64,000 nucleotides of DNA from Pseudanabaena galeata CCNP1313 (GCF_029910235.1 NZ_CP112874.1:1178001-1242000), one strand, 5' to 3'. Shown: positions 1 to 9,520, counted from the stretch's first letter. The notes: a model not told the origin generated them from the sequence alone. A program made the numbers and translations.

Positions 1-178
1 TTTTCAACGCCTTAACAATAGGCGCTTTAGCGATCGTGGTAAGGCTGAAATTCTGGACTGTTGGGACAGAAAGTTGAGTTTGAGGAGTGGTAGCCTGTGG
101 ATTAAGAAAAACTGTGCTAAATACCGCACCCAGTGAAGTTAAACCAACTACTAATTTAGAGATTATTGTACTTGCCAT
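1..178 (-). CDS. N-terminus of a secreted hypothetical protein (partial)
   Basis: The reverse strand opens with ATG at 178 and stays open to the window edge (59 codons seen). The first ~30 residues are a typical signal peptide (MASTIISKLVVGLTSLGAVF, then Asn-Pro-Gln-Ala), so the product is probably exported. The visible mature part is Thr/Gln/Val-rich with no recognisable domain. It is divergent from the CHAT gene at 462. The 283 bp between them show no clear repeat. Function unknown. Confidence 0.6.
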   Translation of the reverse strand, partial: MASTIISKLVVGLTSLGAVFSTVFLNPQATTPQTQLSVPTVQNFSLTTIAKAPIVKALK

Positions 179-461
179 AGTTTTATTTAAAACTGTTCTA
201 AAAAATGGGGGTGAAAAATTGAGATAATCTATGTCTCACTATGTCTCAATTTGGTTATGCTTTATGATTACAAATTAACCCTAAAACTTGATTATTATAC
301 AAAGAAGAGAGTTCTTAAACTTAAACTGTGGAGATCGCATCTTTGCGCTCAAACCCAAAGCATCGAGAAGACTTTCTATGGAAGCTTGTCCTGAATCTAG
401 TAAATATCTGGTCAGCATAAAATCTCAAATAAATCTAAATTAAAGATCATAGGGAAAATCG

Positions 462-3074
462 ATGTTCTTTTGGCAGTTTATTGTAAATCTGAAGTCCAAA
501 AGCTCTAAATTGCTAAGCTACATAATTGTTGGCACTTGTACAGCCATACTGACAATGCTATTAGGCTGGAATCCTCAACCTAGTATTGCCAATAATCCAT
601 CGAAAGACTTAACAGATTTAGTTCCTACTCAATCTTTACCAAATAGCCCCTCAACTCTTTTCCAGAATGGTAAACAGCTTTATCATGCAGGGCAATATGC
701 TAAGGCGATCGCCAGTTGGCAACAAGCATTAAACATATATATGAAGCAAGGCGATCGCCTCAATCGCGCCATTGTGCTTAATAATCTCGCCTTAGCTTCT
801 CAACAACTTGGGCAATGGCATGATGCAGATCGGACGATCGCCATGAGTTTAGAAATTCTAAAATCCGAGCCACAACAGGAAAAATTACTAGCTCAGGCTC
901 TCAATATTCAAGGCAGTATTCAACTTATTCAAGGTAAAGCTCAAGAAGCATTAACAATTTGGCAAATGGCTACAGCAAGCTATGAGCAAGTTGGAGACAA
1001 AGATGGAGCCATGCGGAGCAAGATTAACCAGAGTCAAGCCATGCGAGCGCTAGGTTTGTACCCCAAAGCCAAATCTCTACTTCAGCAAGTCCAAATAGAA
1101 CTCAGGGAACAGCCAGACTCTTCTCTCAAGGCATCTAGTTTGCTCAATCTTGGTGACACCTTGCAACGAAGCGGCGAACTCGAAGATGCCAAAGTTGTAT
1201 TGCAAGAAAGTCTGGCGATCGCCAAGCAAATCAACAATCCAGCAATCATAGCTAACACACTTCTGAGTTTAGGAAATACTACCTATAGATTGCAACAACC
1301 TGCTGAAGCGATCGGCTACTATCAGCAAGCAATTAATACGGCTACTGCTCCGATCCTAAAACTCCAAGCTCAGCTAAACCTACTGCGTCTCCAAATAGAT
1401 ACGCAACAATCCGAATCCACGCAATTGTTATTAACCGCAATCCAAACCCAACTGCCCAACCTTCCACCCAGTCGCGACTCAGTTTATGCCAAGGTAAATT
1501 TTGTCCAAAGTCTTACTAAACTGAATCTCCCGTCAAGTAATCGTCAAGCCGCCGCCCAGATTCTCGCCATAGCAGCCCAACAAGCAAAAGATATGGGAGA
1601 TCCTCGCTCCGAGTCCTATGCGCTCGGCTATCTGGGCGAACTCTACGAACAAAATCTGCAATACTCAGAAGCCCAGCAGCTAACCGAAAAGGCACTCATC
1701 CTAGCTCAAACCAATAACGCTTCGGACATGTCCTATCGCTGGCAATGGCAGCTTGGAAGAGTTTTCAAGTCTAAAGGCGAAAATTCTAAGGCGATCGCCG
1801 CCTATAGCGAAGCTGTCAACACCCTTGCTTCAATTCGTGGCGATCTTGTATCTAGTAATGCCGATATCCAGTTTTCCTTCCGTGATAGTGTTGAACCTGT
1901 TTACCGTCAGCTTGTGGCGCTGCTATTGATGCATGAAGATGGCAAACCAGTGAGTCAAGAAAATCTCAAATCTGCTCGGACAGTTATCGAGTCTTTACAG
2001 GTGGCGGAACTAGATAACTTCTTTAAAGAAGCTTGCCTTACAAATCTTGCCACCCAAGTTGATGAAGTTGATCCACAAGCAGCAGTCATCTATCCAATCG
2101 TTTTACCTAATAGCCTAGAAGTAGTTGTTTCACTTCCAGATCGTTCCTTACAGCACTATACTCGTAAAATTTCCCAGCCCAATCTAGAAAATCTCTTGAG
2201 AAAATTGAGGCGATCGCTTCGTCGCACATCCCTTGAGACTGAAATCCAAGAAGTCTCTCAAGAAGTCTACAGTCTATTGATTGGGAAAGAGATGGAATCG
2301 CTCCTAGTCTCCAATCAAATCAAAACCCTAGCCTTCGTTCTAGACGGTTCTCTCAGAAACTTGCCAATGGCAGTCCTCCATGATGGACAACATTACTTGA
2401 TGGAAAAATACAATCTGGCGATCGCACCTGGATTACAGCTTATCGATCCTCAACCAATCAAGCGCCAACAACTGAAGGTATTCATCGGAGGCTTAAGCAA
2501 GGAAACACAGAATTTTAAGGCTCTACCAAATGTCGAAAGAGAGATTCAGCAAATAGCTAATCTTGTATCAACTCAAGTACCATTACTGAATGAAACATTT
2601 ATTAGCGAATCTATTCAAGACCAAATCAGTAAAAATCCCTTTAGAGTGGTTCATTTAGCTACCCATGGAGAATTCAGTTCTAATGCTGAAAAGACCTTTA
2701 TTTTGACTTGGAATAGCCGCCTTGGGATTAAACAACTAGGAGACTTACTCCAAACAAGAAATCAAGATAGTAGAAATCCTATAGAGCTATTAGTCCTGAG
2801 TGCTTGCAAAAGCGCCAAAGGTGATAATCGAGCAGCATTGGGATTAGCAGGTGTAGCCGTGAGATCGGGGGCAAGAAGTACAATCGCTAGTTTATGGTCA
2901 GTAGAGGATAGCGCCACAGCTACATTAATGGAAAATCTCTATCAGCAACTAGCAACTTTTGATATAACTAAAGCCGAATCCCTACGCAATGCTCAGATCA
3001 GTCTTTTAAAAAAGCCACAATTTACTCACCCTTTTTACTGGGCTCCGTTTGTTCTAGTCGGAAATTGGCTATAA
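462..3074 (+). CDS. TPR-repeat CHAT-domain protein
   Basis: 870 aa. An N-terminal hydrophobic segment (about residues 17-37) looks like a signal peptide or anchor. Residues ~65-480 form tandem tetratricopeptide repeats. The C-terminal third is a CHAT (caspase HetF associated with TPRs) domain. The putative catalytic dyad is visible: His735 in HLATHGEF and Cys782 in LSACKSAKG, followed by GLAGVAVRSGARSTIASLW. CHAT domains are caspase/separase-fold peptidases; substrates of the cyanobacterial ones are mostly unknown. The DUF928 gene downstream is its usual neighbour, suggesting a joint extracytoplasmic role. Both dyad residues are present, so the protein may be active. Confidence 0.9.
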   Translation: MFFWQFIVNLKSKSSKLLSYIIVGTCTAILTMLLGWNPQPSIANNPSKDLTDLVPTQSLPNSPSTLFQNGKQLYHAGQYAKAIASWQQALNIYMKQGDRLNRAIVLNNLALASQQLGQWHDADRTIAMSLEILKSEPQQEKLLAQALNIQGSIQLIQGKAQEALTIWQMATASYEQVGDKDGAMRSKINQSQAMRALGLYPKAKSLLQQVQIELREQPDSSLKASSLLNLGDTLQRSGELEDAKVVLQESLAIAKQINNPAIIANTLLSLGNTTYRLQQPAEAIGYYQQAINTATAPILKLQAQLNLLRLQIDTQQSESTQLLLTAIQTQLPNLPPSRDSVYAKVNFVQSLTKLNLPSSNRQAAAQILAIAAQQAKDMGDPRSESYALGYLGELYEQNLQYSEAQQLTEKALILAQTNNASDMSYRWQWQLGRVFKSKGENSKAIAAYSEAVNTLASIRGDLVSSNADIQFSFRDSVEPVYRQLVALLLMHEDGKPVSQENLKSARTVIESLQVAELDNFFKEACLTNLATQVDEVDPQAAVIYPIVLPNSLEVVVSLPDRSLQHYTRKISQPNLENLLRKLRRSLRRTSLETEIQEVSQEVYSLLIGKEMESLLVSNQIKTLAFVLDGSLRNLPMAVLHDGQHYLMEKYNLAIAPGLQLIDPQPIKRQQLKVFIGGLSKETQNFKALPNVEREIQQIANLVSTQVPLLNETFISESIQDQISKNPFRVVHLATHGEFSSNAEKTFILTWNSRLGIKQLGDLLQTRNQDSRNPIELLVLSACKSAKGDNRAALGLAGVAVRSGARSTIASLWSVEDSATATLMENLYQQLATFDITKAESLRNAQISLLKKPQFTHPFYWAPFVLVGNWL

Positions 3075-3131
3075 AGAGAATAAGAGAGCGCTTTACACTT
3101 TCTTATTCTCTATTGTCTCAAATATGAAGAA

Positions 3132-3186
3132 GCATCCCATTCAAGAATTAGGGGTGCGGCGCACTACTAATTCTTGGATGGGATGC
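3132..3186. repeat. Imperfect palindrome in the 395-bp spacer 3075-3469
   Basis: GCATCCCAT-CAAGAATTA pairs with TAATTCTTG-ATGGGATGC around a GC-rich loop 58 bp after the CHAT stop codon. It may act as a terminator or stabiliser, but there is no T-run. Further on, around 3205, comes a TTTAGGATTG fragment like the ends of the TATAGCAAT-type elements elsewhere in the window. The rest of the spacer holds nothing I recognise except presumably the promoter of the next gene. Confidence 0.5.
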
Positions 3187-3469
3187 GAGTAAACAAACTA
3201 TTTAGGATTGTTATATACTATTTGATATAGCTGTTGCCATAGAATTTAAGATGTAAAACTCAAACGGTAAACACTTCACTTGAGTATAACCTTTGGCTTT
3301 TGGATTTCGGCTAGCCTTAATAGTATTGGCGGTAGCTATAAGTGCAGAAAAAAGCTAACATATCATCTGATTTTCATTGATTATTTGGATTTTACCATTA
3401 CTGATTTTTCACATTTCTGCACATGATAAACACAGTCTCTAATTAATTACTGCTTCTAGGAATAAGGCT

Positions 3470-4219
3470 ATGTTCTCCAAATACTCTTATCGCTACTTTA
3501 CCTTTTTGGCGATCGCTACAATCAGTGAAATAAGCATATTTTCTGCTTCTTTATCAGGTGCTAGCGCTCAAATGTTTGAGCCATCTTCGAGCAATCCTGC
3601 GCCAACATCGACTATCGGCGGGGGCAGAAGAGGTAGCGATGGTCAATGCCTCAAAGATCGAGATATTCAGCCTAGAAATGACAAAAATAAAAAGTTTTTA
3701 GAACAACAACTCATTCCCCTATTACCTCCGAGCAAATTTGGTCTTACAGTGTTGCCCAATCCCACGTTTTTTGCATATGTTCCTAAAACTTCGGCGATCG
3801 CAGTAGAGTTTACCCTTGAAAACCAGCAAGGAAAAGGGATTGAGTACCAAAGAATAGCACTAACAAATACTCCCACTATCGTTAGCATACAGTTTCAAAA
3901 AACACTATTAGAAATTGGGCAAGACTATAAATGGCTGATCTCCGTAGTATGCGAAACTGGAGATCCTGAGGATGCATTCTCAGAAGCGATCATCCGTCGC
4001 ATTCAACCAGAACCAGCCTTGCTCAAACAATTAGAGAAAGCTTCAGCGATCGAGCGAGTATACATCTATGCAAAATTTGGGATTTGGCATGAGGCGATCG
4101 CAGACTTAGCAAATTTGCGTCTATCTCAGCCCAATAACATCGATTTAAAAACTAGCTGGCAGAGTTTACTAAAATCCTCTAGTCTAGAACCTATAGCTAA
4201 TATATCTCTCCAGAACTAA
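3470..4219 (+). CDS. DUF928 domain protein, secreted
   Basis: 249 aa with an N-terminal signal peptide (hydrophobic to about residue 30, Ala-Ser-Ala-Gln cleavage region). The Gly-rich GGGRRG stretch, then PLLPPSKFGLTVLPNPTFF and a beta-rich segment with EFTLENQQGKGIEYQR, are typical of DUF928. This family occurs almost only in cyanobacteria and is commonly found beside CHAT/TPR proteins, as here. Probably periplasmic; biochemical role unknown. Confidence 0.85.
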   Translation: MFSKYSYRYFTFLAIATISEISIFSASLSGASAQMFEPSSSNPAPTSTIGGGRRGSDGQCLKDRDIQPRNDKNKKFLEQQLIPLLPPSKFGLTVLPNPTFFAYVPKTSAIAVEFTLENQQGKGIEYQRIALTNTPTIVSIQFQKTLLEIGQDYKWLISVVCETGDPEDAFSEAIIRRIQPEPALLKQLEKASAIERVYIYAKFGIWHEAIADLANLRLSQPNNIDLKTSWQSLLKSSSLEPIANISLQN

Positions 4220-4322
4220 GGGGTTCACCGTAAAATAAATAACTTTTTCTATGGCAAGTTCAAGCCTCACTATCTAAAAAGTTCTTTATGAAGTGGTATA
4301 AATTATTCATACAGAGAGAAAA

Positions 4323-6017
4323 ATGTCTACAGATTCCGATGAGTTAATTTTCATAGAAGAAGATGGAGAATTACCAAGTTTAAATGAAGATTTAAATAAA
4401 GATCAAAAAGGTTCTTCTATTCCAGAAAACCAGCAACATAAAGCTCTTGCTAGTACTCAAGTAGTGTCATTACACAATAGACCCACATGGAAAGTTTTGA
4501 TCTGCGATGACGATCTCTCTGTTCATGTAGTTACCAAACTTGCTCTAGAGGGATTTAAGTTTGCAGATAAAGAATTAGAGTTGTTTTCAGCGTTTTCTGG
4601 TGCTGAAGGAATTAAAATTCTAGAACAAAATCCTGACATTGCCATTATCCTTCAAGATGTGATTATGGAAACCAATGATTCAGGTTTACAAGCTGTCAAA
4701 TATATTCGCGAAGTTCTCAAAAACCAATTCGTAAGAATCATTCTTCGCACAGGACAGCCAGCCGATTTTCCTGAATCTTCAGTGATTTTGGACTATGATA
4801 TTAATGACTATCGATCAAAAACAGAATTAACTGAACAGAAACTATTTACAACTCTAGTTTCGAGCCTAAGAGCTTATAGCATGATGATTAGTCTTGCAGA
4901 AAGTCATCAAAACTTAGCAATAGTAAATACGCAACTCCAAGAATTTAATCAGAATTTGGAGAAACTTGTGAAGAAGCGTACTAGTGAACTTGAAATTGCC
5001 AAAGAAGCAGCAGATAGTGCTAATAAAGCAAAAAGTCAGTTTCTTGCGAATATGAGTCATGAACTGAGAACTCCTCTCAATGGAATTCTCGGTTATACTC
5101 AAGTTCTCAGACTGAGTAAAGACCCTCTTATGCTCCAAAATGGATTAGATATAATCCAACGTAGTGGAGAGCATTTGCTAACATTAATTAATGATATTCT
5201 CGATCTTTCTAAAATTGAGGCAGGTAAATTAGAGCTTTATTCTGATGTTTTTAATTTGGATGAATTTCTGCATAGACTTATCGATATATTTCGAGCGCAG
5301 ACTAGTAGTCAAGATATAGAAATAATCTATCAGACTATCGGTGAAATCCCTAAACTAGTCTATGGCGATGCCAAGCGGCTTCGCCAAGTTTTATTTAATC
5401 TAGTGGGTAATTCCATTAAGTTTACAAATAAAGGTACAGTGACTTTGCTCGTTCAAAGTTCTACTAACAACAAAATTCGGTTTGATGTAATTGATAGCGG
5501 TGTGGGTATTGCGTCAGATGATTTAATTAAGATATTTCAATCTTTTGAACAAGTTGGCAACCATGAAAAGAGACAATCAGGAACAGGTTTAGGTTTACCG
5601 ATTAGCAAGCGACTCGTCGAGATGATGGGAGGGAAACTAAATGTAACCAGTACGTTAGGACAAGGAAGTAATTTTTGGTTGGAAATCGATTTGCCATCCT
5701 ATGTAAAGTCAATGCAATCCTCCGTGGTGCTAGAGTCAGATTATCAAGATTCTGCTAATTCAGCGATCGCATCCCATCGCTCTTTAGAAAGTGACAGAAT
5801 TCCATTACCTGATCGGCAAATAATACTGGAGTTAATGGAATTAGCGGAAAAAGGGGACATAAAATCTTTACATCAACATATCAAACAGTTAGAACAGTCT
5901 GATGCTAGCTTGCAAGTTTTTACGGAGGAAATAATGAGTTTTATCAAAGGTTTTCAGCTTTACAGGATTTTAAACTACCTAAAAGTAAAAATGGAAACAC
6001 TAAAATCGGTTTCATAG
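4323..6017 (+). CDS. Hybrid receiver-histidine kinase
   Basis: 564 aa, no membrane segment, so likely cytoplasmic. A receiver domain covers residues ~57-185 (acidic patch CDDD, phospho-acceptor candidate Asp112 in LQDVIME). A coiled coil (~190-235) leads to a HisKA domain with His246 in [11 protein letters not shown]. The HATPase domain follows, with N box [11 protein letters not shown]1 DSGVGI and G2 [11 protein letters not shown] ~100-residue tail has no recognised domain. The receiver lies before the kinase, so the input is probably phosphotransfer from another sensor rather than a ligand. No cognate regulator is adjacent. Confidence 0.9.
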   Translation: MSTDSDELIFIEEDGELPSLNEDLNKDQKGSSIPENQQHKALASTQVVSLHNRPTWKVLICDDDLSVHVVTKLALEGFKFADKELELFSAFSGAEGIKILEQNPDIAIILQDVIMETNDSGLQAVKYIREVLKNQFVRIILRTGQPADFPESSVILDYDINDYRSKTELTEQKLFTTLVSSLRAYSMMISLAESHQNLAIVNTQLQEFNQNLEKLVKKRTSELEIAKEAADSANKAKSQFLANMSHELRTPLNGILGYTQVLRLSKDPLMLQNGLDIIQRSGEHLLTLINDILDLSKIEAGKLELYSDVFNLDEFLHRLIDIFRAQTSSQDIEIIYQTIGEIPKLVYGDAKRLRQVLFNLVGNSIKFTNKGTVTLLVQSSTNNKIRFDVIDSGVGIASDDLIKIFQSFEQVGNHEKRQSGTGLGLPISKRLVEMMGGKLNVTSTLGQGSNFWLEIDLPSYVKSMQSSVVLESDYQDSANSAIASHRSLESDRIPLPDRQIILELMELAEKGDIKSLHQHIKQLEQSDASLQVFTEEIMSFIKGFQLYRILNYLKVKMETLKSVS

Positions 6018-6039
6018 AGATCATTTCTAGGGTAATACC

Positions 6040-6136
6040 AATTTCCGAAAGTGTGGTCACACTTTCGGAAATTAAAAAACAGATCCAATAAGGGTTTTAA
6101 AATCACAAAATGGCGTAGCCATTTTGTGATTTTAAA
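6040..6136. repeat. Two consecutive palindromes after the kinase gene
   Basis: AATTTCCGAAAGTGTG-(GT)-CACACTTTCGGAAATT at 6040-6073 is essentially a perfect palindrome. A second one with stem TTTAAAATCACAAAATGG and loop CGTAG occupies 6096-6136. They lie 3' to the kinase gene and 3' to the converging methyltransferase gene, so they could serve as bidirectional terminators. Confidence 0.6.
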
Positions 6137-6137
6137 T

Positions 6138-6254
6138 TACAGCAATTACCGAAGATAGATAGGACAAATCAAAACCAAAAAGATGATTGGCGGCGCGAAG
6201 CGCCGCCAATCATCTTTTTGGTTTTATGTCCTAAGCAAAACTTACATTGCTATA
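6138..6254. repeat. TATAGCAAT-family palindromic element, copy 1
   Basis: About 117 bp, nearly the same as 55588-55703: a GCAAT-like left end, AAGATAGAT-GGACAAATC, a 55-bp palindrome (6171-6225) centred on GGCGGCGCGAAGCGCCGCC, then CCTAAGCAAAAC-TACATTGCTATA. The right end supplies the stop codon and last residues of the methyltransferase gene ending at 6231. Non-coding and probably MITE- or REP-like. Confidence 0.7.
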
Positions 6255-7112
6255 TAGCTTTTCAGCCGTCACAACTCCAAAAATTTCATTGGGTTCCATT
6301 TGCACCTGAAAGTTTTGAAATCCAGCCGATTCAGCCCATTGGCGAATCAGTTCCCAAGAGCGTACCCGCATCACCCAAGGAAGTCCCGTATGCGCTGGCA
6401 AAGTCCGTGCGATCATTTCTAGTTGGGGATGCTGCGGCTGAATCGTAAAGATCAATGTGCCTGATTTATCAAGAATCCGATAGAGTTGCTGAAAGTGATG
6501 CTTAATCAGTTGATCATTGGGCAAAATCTCATGTAATCCCGAAACAACTACTACATTTGGTCTAGGCTGTACCCGTTCAAGATCTCGATCGTCAAAAGCA
6601 TCGGCTTGCTCGATCTGGGCGGTAACTCCCAATTGAGTCGCTAACTGATTTGCCTCAGTGACATTCTCTAGTTTGTAATCGCGCAGGGTTGCCGCGATCG
6701 CTCCAGCCTCAAATTCCTGTAAAACCTCTAAATCATAACGACCACCACCACAAGCGACATCCAACAAATGACAAGGGACATTTTGCTGTTGATAGGATTG
6801 CAATACTCGGCGCAGTGTGGTTTTCATTAACTGCGATCGCTCTCTAATGCCGCACCATCCTTGAGAGTTAAGATAGAACCAGTCAATGAGCATTCCTAGA
6901 GGCGTAATTCCACTCGGTTTATTCTTGTAAACATATTCCAGCATCACACCTGAATCGAAACCATACTGAAAGCCAATCTGAATTCCTCTCGATAGTTTGC
7001 CAATCGTTTGGAGAGAGAGATTCATTAATCCGTAATACCAAGCTTTAGGATTCCAGATTGGTAGAGGACGGAGAAGTTGCTCGTAAGTGGGGGATGATTT
7101 TTGTAGTAACAT
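6231..7112 (-). CDS. SAM-dependent methyltransferase (Methyltransf_20-like)
   Basis: 293 aa. The SAM-binding motif LLDVACGGGRYD is at residues ~116-127 and further Rossmann-type segments follow (IEQADAFDDRD, VVVVSGLHEIL, GTLIFTIQPQHP). The family resembles Pfam Methyltransf_20, the domain that in many bacteria is fused behind an alpha/beta hydrolase. Here it is separate and the last gene of a four-gene lipid operon (order of transcription: phosphatidyltransferase, CdsA-like, acyltransferase, this gene), so a lipid or lipid head group is a plausible substrate. The last few codons and stop come from a repeat element. Confidence 0.8.
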   Translation of the reverse strand: MLLQKSSPTYEQLLRPLPIWNPKAWYYGLMNLSLQTIGKLSRGIQIGFQYGFDSGVMLEYVYKNKPSGITPLGMLIDWFYLNSQGWCGIRERSQLMKTTLRRVLQSYQQQNVPCHLLDVACGGGRYDLEVLQEFEAGAIAATLRDYKLENVTEANQLATQLGVTAQIEQADAFDDRDLERVQPRPNVVVVSGLHEILPNDQLIKHHFQQLYRILDKSGTLIFTIQPQHPQLEMIARTLPAHTGLPWVMRVRSWELIRQWAESAGFQNFQVQMEPNEIFGVVTAEKLYSNVSFA

Positions 7113-7123
7113 TTTGGACTCCT

Positions 7124-7159
7124 GAAAAAAGGAAAAAGGAAAAAGGAAAAAGGAAAAAA
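7124..7159. repeat. AAAAAGG short tandem repeat
   Basis: About five copies of a 7-bp unit (GGAAAAA) lie in the 73-bp gap between the acyltransferase stop and the methyltransferase start. A related AAAAGGT array is at 50421-50463. Variation in copy number would change the distance between the two genes and could affect coupling; that effect is inference. Confidence 0.7.
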
Positions 7160-7185
7160 TGAGTTTTGGGTTTGTGGGTTTGGAT

Positions 7186-7839
7186 TTAGAAAGAGAGCTT
7201 TCTTTCTTCTGATAATTTCTGGATACGCTCTGTCAGTTGCTGGAGAAAGACTTGCTTCTGTCCATTCCAGTACAACGACTCACCGATACAGATCCAACAT
7301 AGTAAGGGAACAGGCAGGAAGTCACCTTTGGGAAGTGATTTGCCAAGCCCATGCAGAAAAATGGGAATAATTGGCACTTCAGGATGTTGTTTAGCTAAAT
7401 GGGCGATACCACTTCTAAACTCACCAAGGCTTTCAGGTGTGCCTCTTGTGCCTTCGGGATAGAGAATTAGGATCTGATTTTGAGCGATCGCCTCAGCACA
7501 ATGTTTAAAGAAGTTGCGATGATGACAACTATTTTCGCGGCAGTTCCCTGTTTCCACTGAGACAGGAATAATATTTAGTATGTGACGCGCAAACCACGCT
7601 AAACATGGATTTTGTTGCAGGAAATACTGCTCGTTTGCCACGGGGCGGAGGTGCTGCACCTTTGATAATGGGAATAGTGATAAGAGAACAAGGGTGTCTA
7701 GATGACTATTGTGGTTAGCAACTAGAATCGCCGCTCCTGATGTGGGTAATCTCTCGCGATGCTGGATGCGTAGTCCCAAAAGAACCAAGACGATGATTTT
7801 TGTGGTCAGAAAGAAAATGACCCTCAGAATTCGTTTCAT
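7186..7839 (-). CDS. 1-acyl-glycerol-3-phosphate acyltransferase (PlsC family)
   Basis: 217 aa. An N-terminal hydrophobic helix is followed by the HX4D catalytic motif (His43-Asp48 in NHNSHLD) and the acceptor motif YPEGTRG (~128-133), both hallmarks of membrane lysophosphatidate acyltransferases, which convert lysophosphatidate to phosphatidate. Length is normal for the family. It sits between a CdsA-like gene and a methyltransferase, so it could supply phosphatidate to the neighbouring cytidylyltransferase. The substrate is not proven by sequence; it could acylate another lysolipid. Confidence 0.85.
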   Translation of the reverse strand: MKRILRVIFFLTTKIIVLVLLGLRIQHRERLPTSGAAILVANHNSHLDTLVLLSLFPLSKVQHLRPVANEQYFLQQNPCLAWFARHILNIIPVSVETGNCRENSCHHRNFFKHCAEAIAQNQILILYPEGTRGTPESLGEFRSGIAHLAKQHPEVPIIPIFLHGLGKSLPKGDFLPVPLLCWICIGESLYWNGQKQVFLQQLTERIQKLSEERKLSF

Positions 7840-7930
7840 ATAGCGCTCCTAAATGAGGTGTAAGATTTTGAGTGTTGTGAGAGTGCGCCCCTTTGGGGCG
7901 CACTCTCACAACCTATTTAGGATTGCTATA
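7839..7930. repeat. TATAGC...TTTAGGATTGCTATA element with palindromic core
   Basis: Left end TATAGCGCTCCTAAATGAG and right end CTATTTAGGATTGCTATA flank a 37-bp perfect palindrome (7875-7911) built on GTGCGCCCC-TTT-GGGGCGCAC. It lies inside the lipid operon, between the CdsA-like and acyltransferase genes. Its right end contains the CdsA-like stop codon. It may attenuate transcription into the downstream genes. Confidence 0.7.
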
Positions 7931-8891
7931 GCAATTGTCCTTGATAGTAGAAATAAACGGTGAAGTGGAAAAAGAGAGGAGCAGTGTAAGTCAGGCTATC
8001 AATGCGATCCAAAATACCGCCATGTCCAGGGAGAATTGTGCCGCTATCCTTAACACCTAAATCTCTTTTCAATGCGGAGATATTCACATCACCGATAAAT
8101 CCTGTCAGGCTAAGGAGTAGCCCCAAACAAGCGGAGTGGATTAAATCAAAGGGAGTCAGCCAAGGAGCTAAGGCGATCGCTAGTCCTGTGGTTGTTAAAA
8201 CTCCGCCTAATAACCCTTCAATGGTTTTATTGGGACTGACTTTAGGAATAATTTTGTGACGACCGAACATCTTCCCAAAGATGTATTGAGCGATGTCATT
8301 GATTTCAGTCAGTACTAATAAATAAACTAATAAGCCAGTACCACCTGCGATTGGATTCCCACTAAGTGGCAGCATAATTAGATAGGAGAGATGGCTAATT
8401 GTGTAGACATTCAGCATCAGTCCCCAGTGAAGTGTGCCGATCGCATTTAAAAAGCCCTCAGTTTCACCATTGAGCAACATTCTCACTGGCAGGAGCAGAA
8501 ACATATAGATGGGAATGAAGAGCAGAAACATGCCATACCAGCCGATATAAATCCAGAAATATTGGATGACGATGGCAAGATAAGTCCACAGTAAAACGCG
8601 GCGATCACTAAAGCGCGTTGGAATTAGAGAGAGATATTCGCGCAGGGCAATGAAGCTAAGAAACATAAAGAAGATGATCGAAACTGGATACTTCAGCAAG
8701 ATAGCAAGACTGAAAATTGTAACCATCACCCACCATGATTTGATGCGGGATTTGAGTTCGCTATAGTCTGTATCCCAATGACTCAAGGCTAATCCGAAAG
8801 TAATCATTGTGGCGATCGCTAGAAGTCCAAAAATTCCTACAAGTGTATACAGCACTGGTGTTGCAATGTTTAGCCCCATATTTATTTCCAT
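7926..8891 (-). CDS. Phosphatidate cytidylyltransferase (CdsA family)
   Basis: 321 aa, polytopic with about eight membrane segments. The CdsA signature is complete at residues ~272-296: SALKRDLGVKDSG followed by ILPGHGGILDR. SPNKTIEGLLGG also fits. The family makes CDP-diacylglycerol from phosphatidate and CTP. The ATG at 8891 overlaps the upstream phosphatidyltransferase stop by 10 bp, so the two are translationally coupled; an alternative ATG is at 8879. Cyanobacteria normally also have a housekeeping cdsA, and this one sits in a dedicated operon, so it may be a second, specialised copy. Confidence 0.9.
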   Translation of the reverse strand: MEINMGLNIATPVLYTLVGIFGLLAIATMITFGLALSHWDTDYSELKSRIKSWWVMVTIFSLAILLKYPVSIIFFMFLSFIALREYLSLIPTRFSDRRVLLWTYLAIVIQYFWIYIGWYGMFLLFIPIYMFLLLPVRMLLNGETEGFLNAIGTLHWGLMLNVYTISHLSYLIMLPLSGNPIAGGTGLLVYLLVLTEINDIAQYIFGKMFGRHKIIPKVSPNKTIEGLLGGVLTTTGLAIALAPWLTPFDLIHSACLGLLLSLTGFIGDVNISALKRDLGVKDSGTILPGHGGILDRIDSLTYTAPLFFHFTVYFYYQGQLL

Positions 8892-9520
8892 GCTTCTACC
8901 TCCTGTAGCATTCCTTGAATGCGATTAGTAATTGTCCAAATCTGAAGCAAGATAACTGCAACTAAAAGGAACGTTAGCCATTGATTAGGATCAATTCCCA
9001 AACCTAATATCAAGCCAATGACACCAAAAACTAAGGCGCGATCGCTTTTGCCCATTGGTCCTTCGTAGTGGCGTTTATGATCAATTTCATAGCCTAATAC
9101 CCCGACCATTTCCGAGGCGATCGCTAAGATCACAATGCTGACGATCAAGGGAGCAGAAACACCTGCGATTAGGGCAAAGGGTAAGTAGAGAAAAATATCG
9201 GATAAGACATCTCCCATTTCATTAAGAATGCAGCCCAAGGCTGATTTCTGCCCATGCTCACGGGCAAGCATTCCATCGATCGCATTGAGAGCCATACGTG
9301 CTAATAAGGCGATCGGTAGAGAGCATAAAACCTGTTGAGATGTGGGCAGGAAGGAACTAGCAAATTGTGTACTTTGGACAAGTGCTAGCCCTGTCACCCC
9401 CGACAACAAAATCGCGGATATCGTCACTTGATTAGGGGAAATTTGCCATGTTGCCAATTGTTGGACTAATGGACGGAGTAGATTTTGAAATACTGATTTG
9501 CATTGATAGACGGAAATCAT
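8882..9520 (-). CDS. CDP-alcohol phosphatidyltransferase family protein
   Basis: 212 aa, about six membrane helices. The family motif D-x2-DG-x2-AR-x8-G-x3-D-x3-D is recognisable at residues 79-104 as N79-AI-D82-G-ML-AR, G96, N100, D104. Two acidic positions that normally bind metal are Asn here. The enzyme should join CDP-diacylglycerol (made by the next gene) to an alcohol, but the acceptor (glycerol phosphate, inositol phosphate or other) cannot be read from sequence. First gene of the operon; the promoter should lie in 9521-9709, shared with the divergent gene at 9722. Confidence 0.85.
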   Translation of the reverse strand: MISVYQCKSVFQNLLRPLVQQLATWQISPNQVTISAILLSGVTGLALVQSTQFASSFLPTSQQVLCSLPIALLARMALNAIDGMLAREHGQKSALGCILNEMGDVLSDIFLYLPFALIAGVSAPLIVSIVILAIASEMVGVLGYEIDHKRHYEGPMGKSDRALVFGVIGLILGLGIDPNQWLTFLLVAVILLQIWTITNRIQGMLQEVEAWK

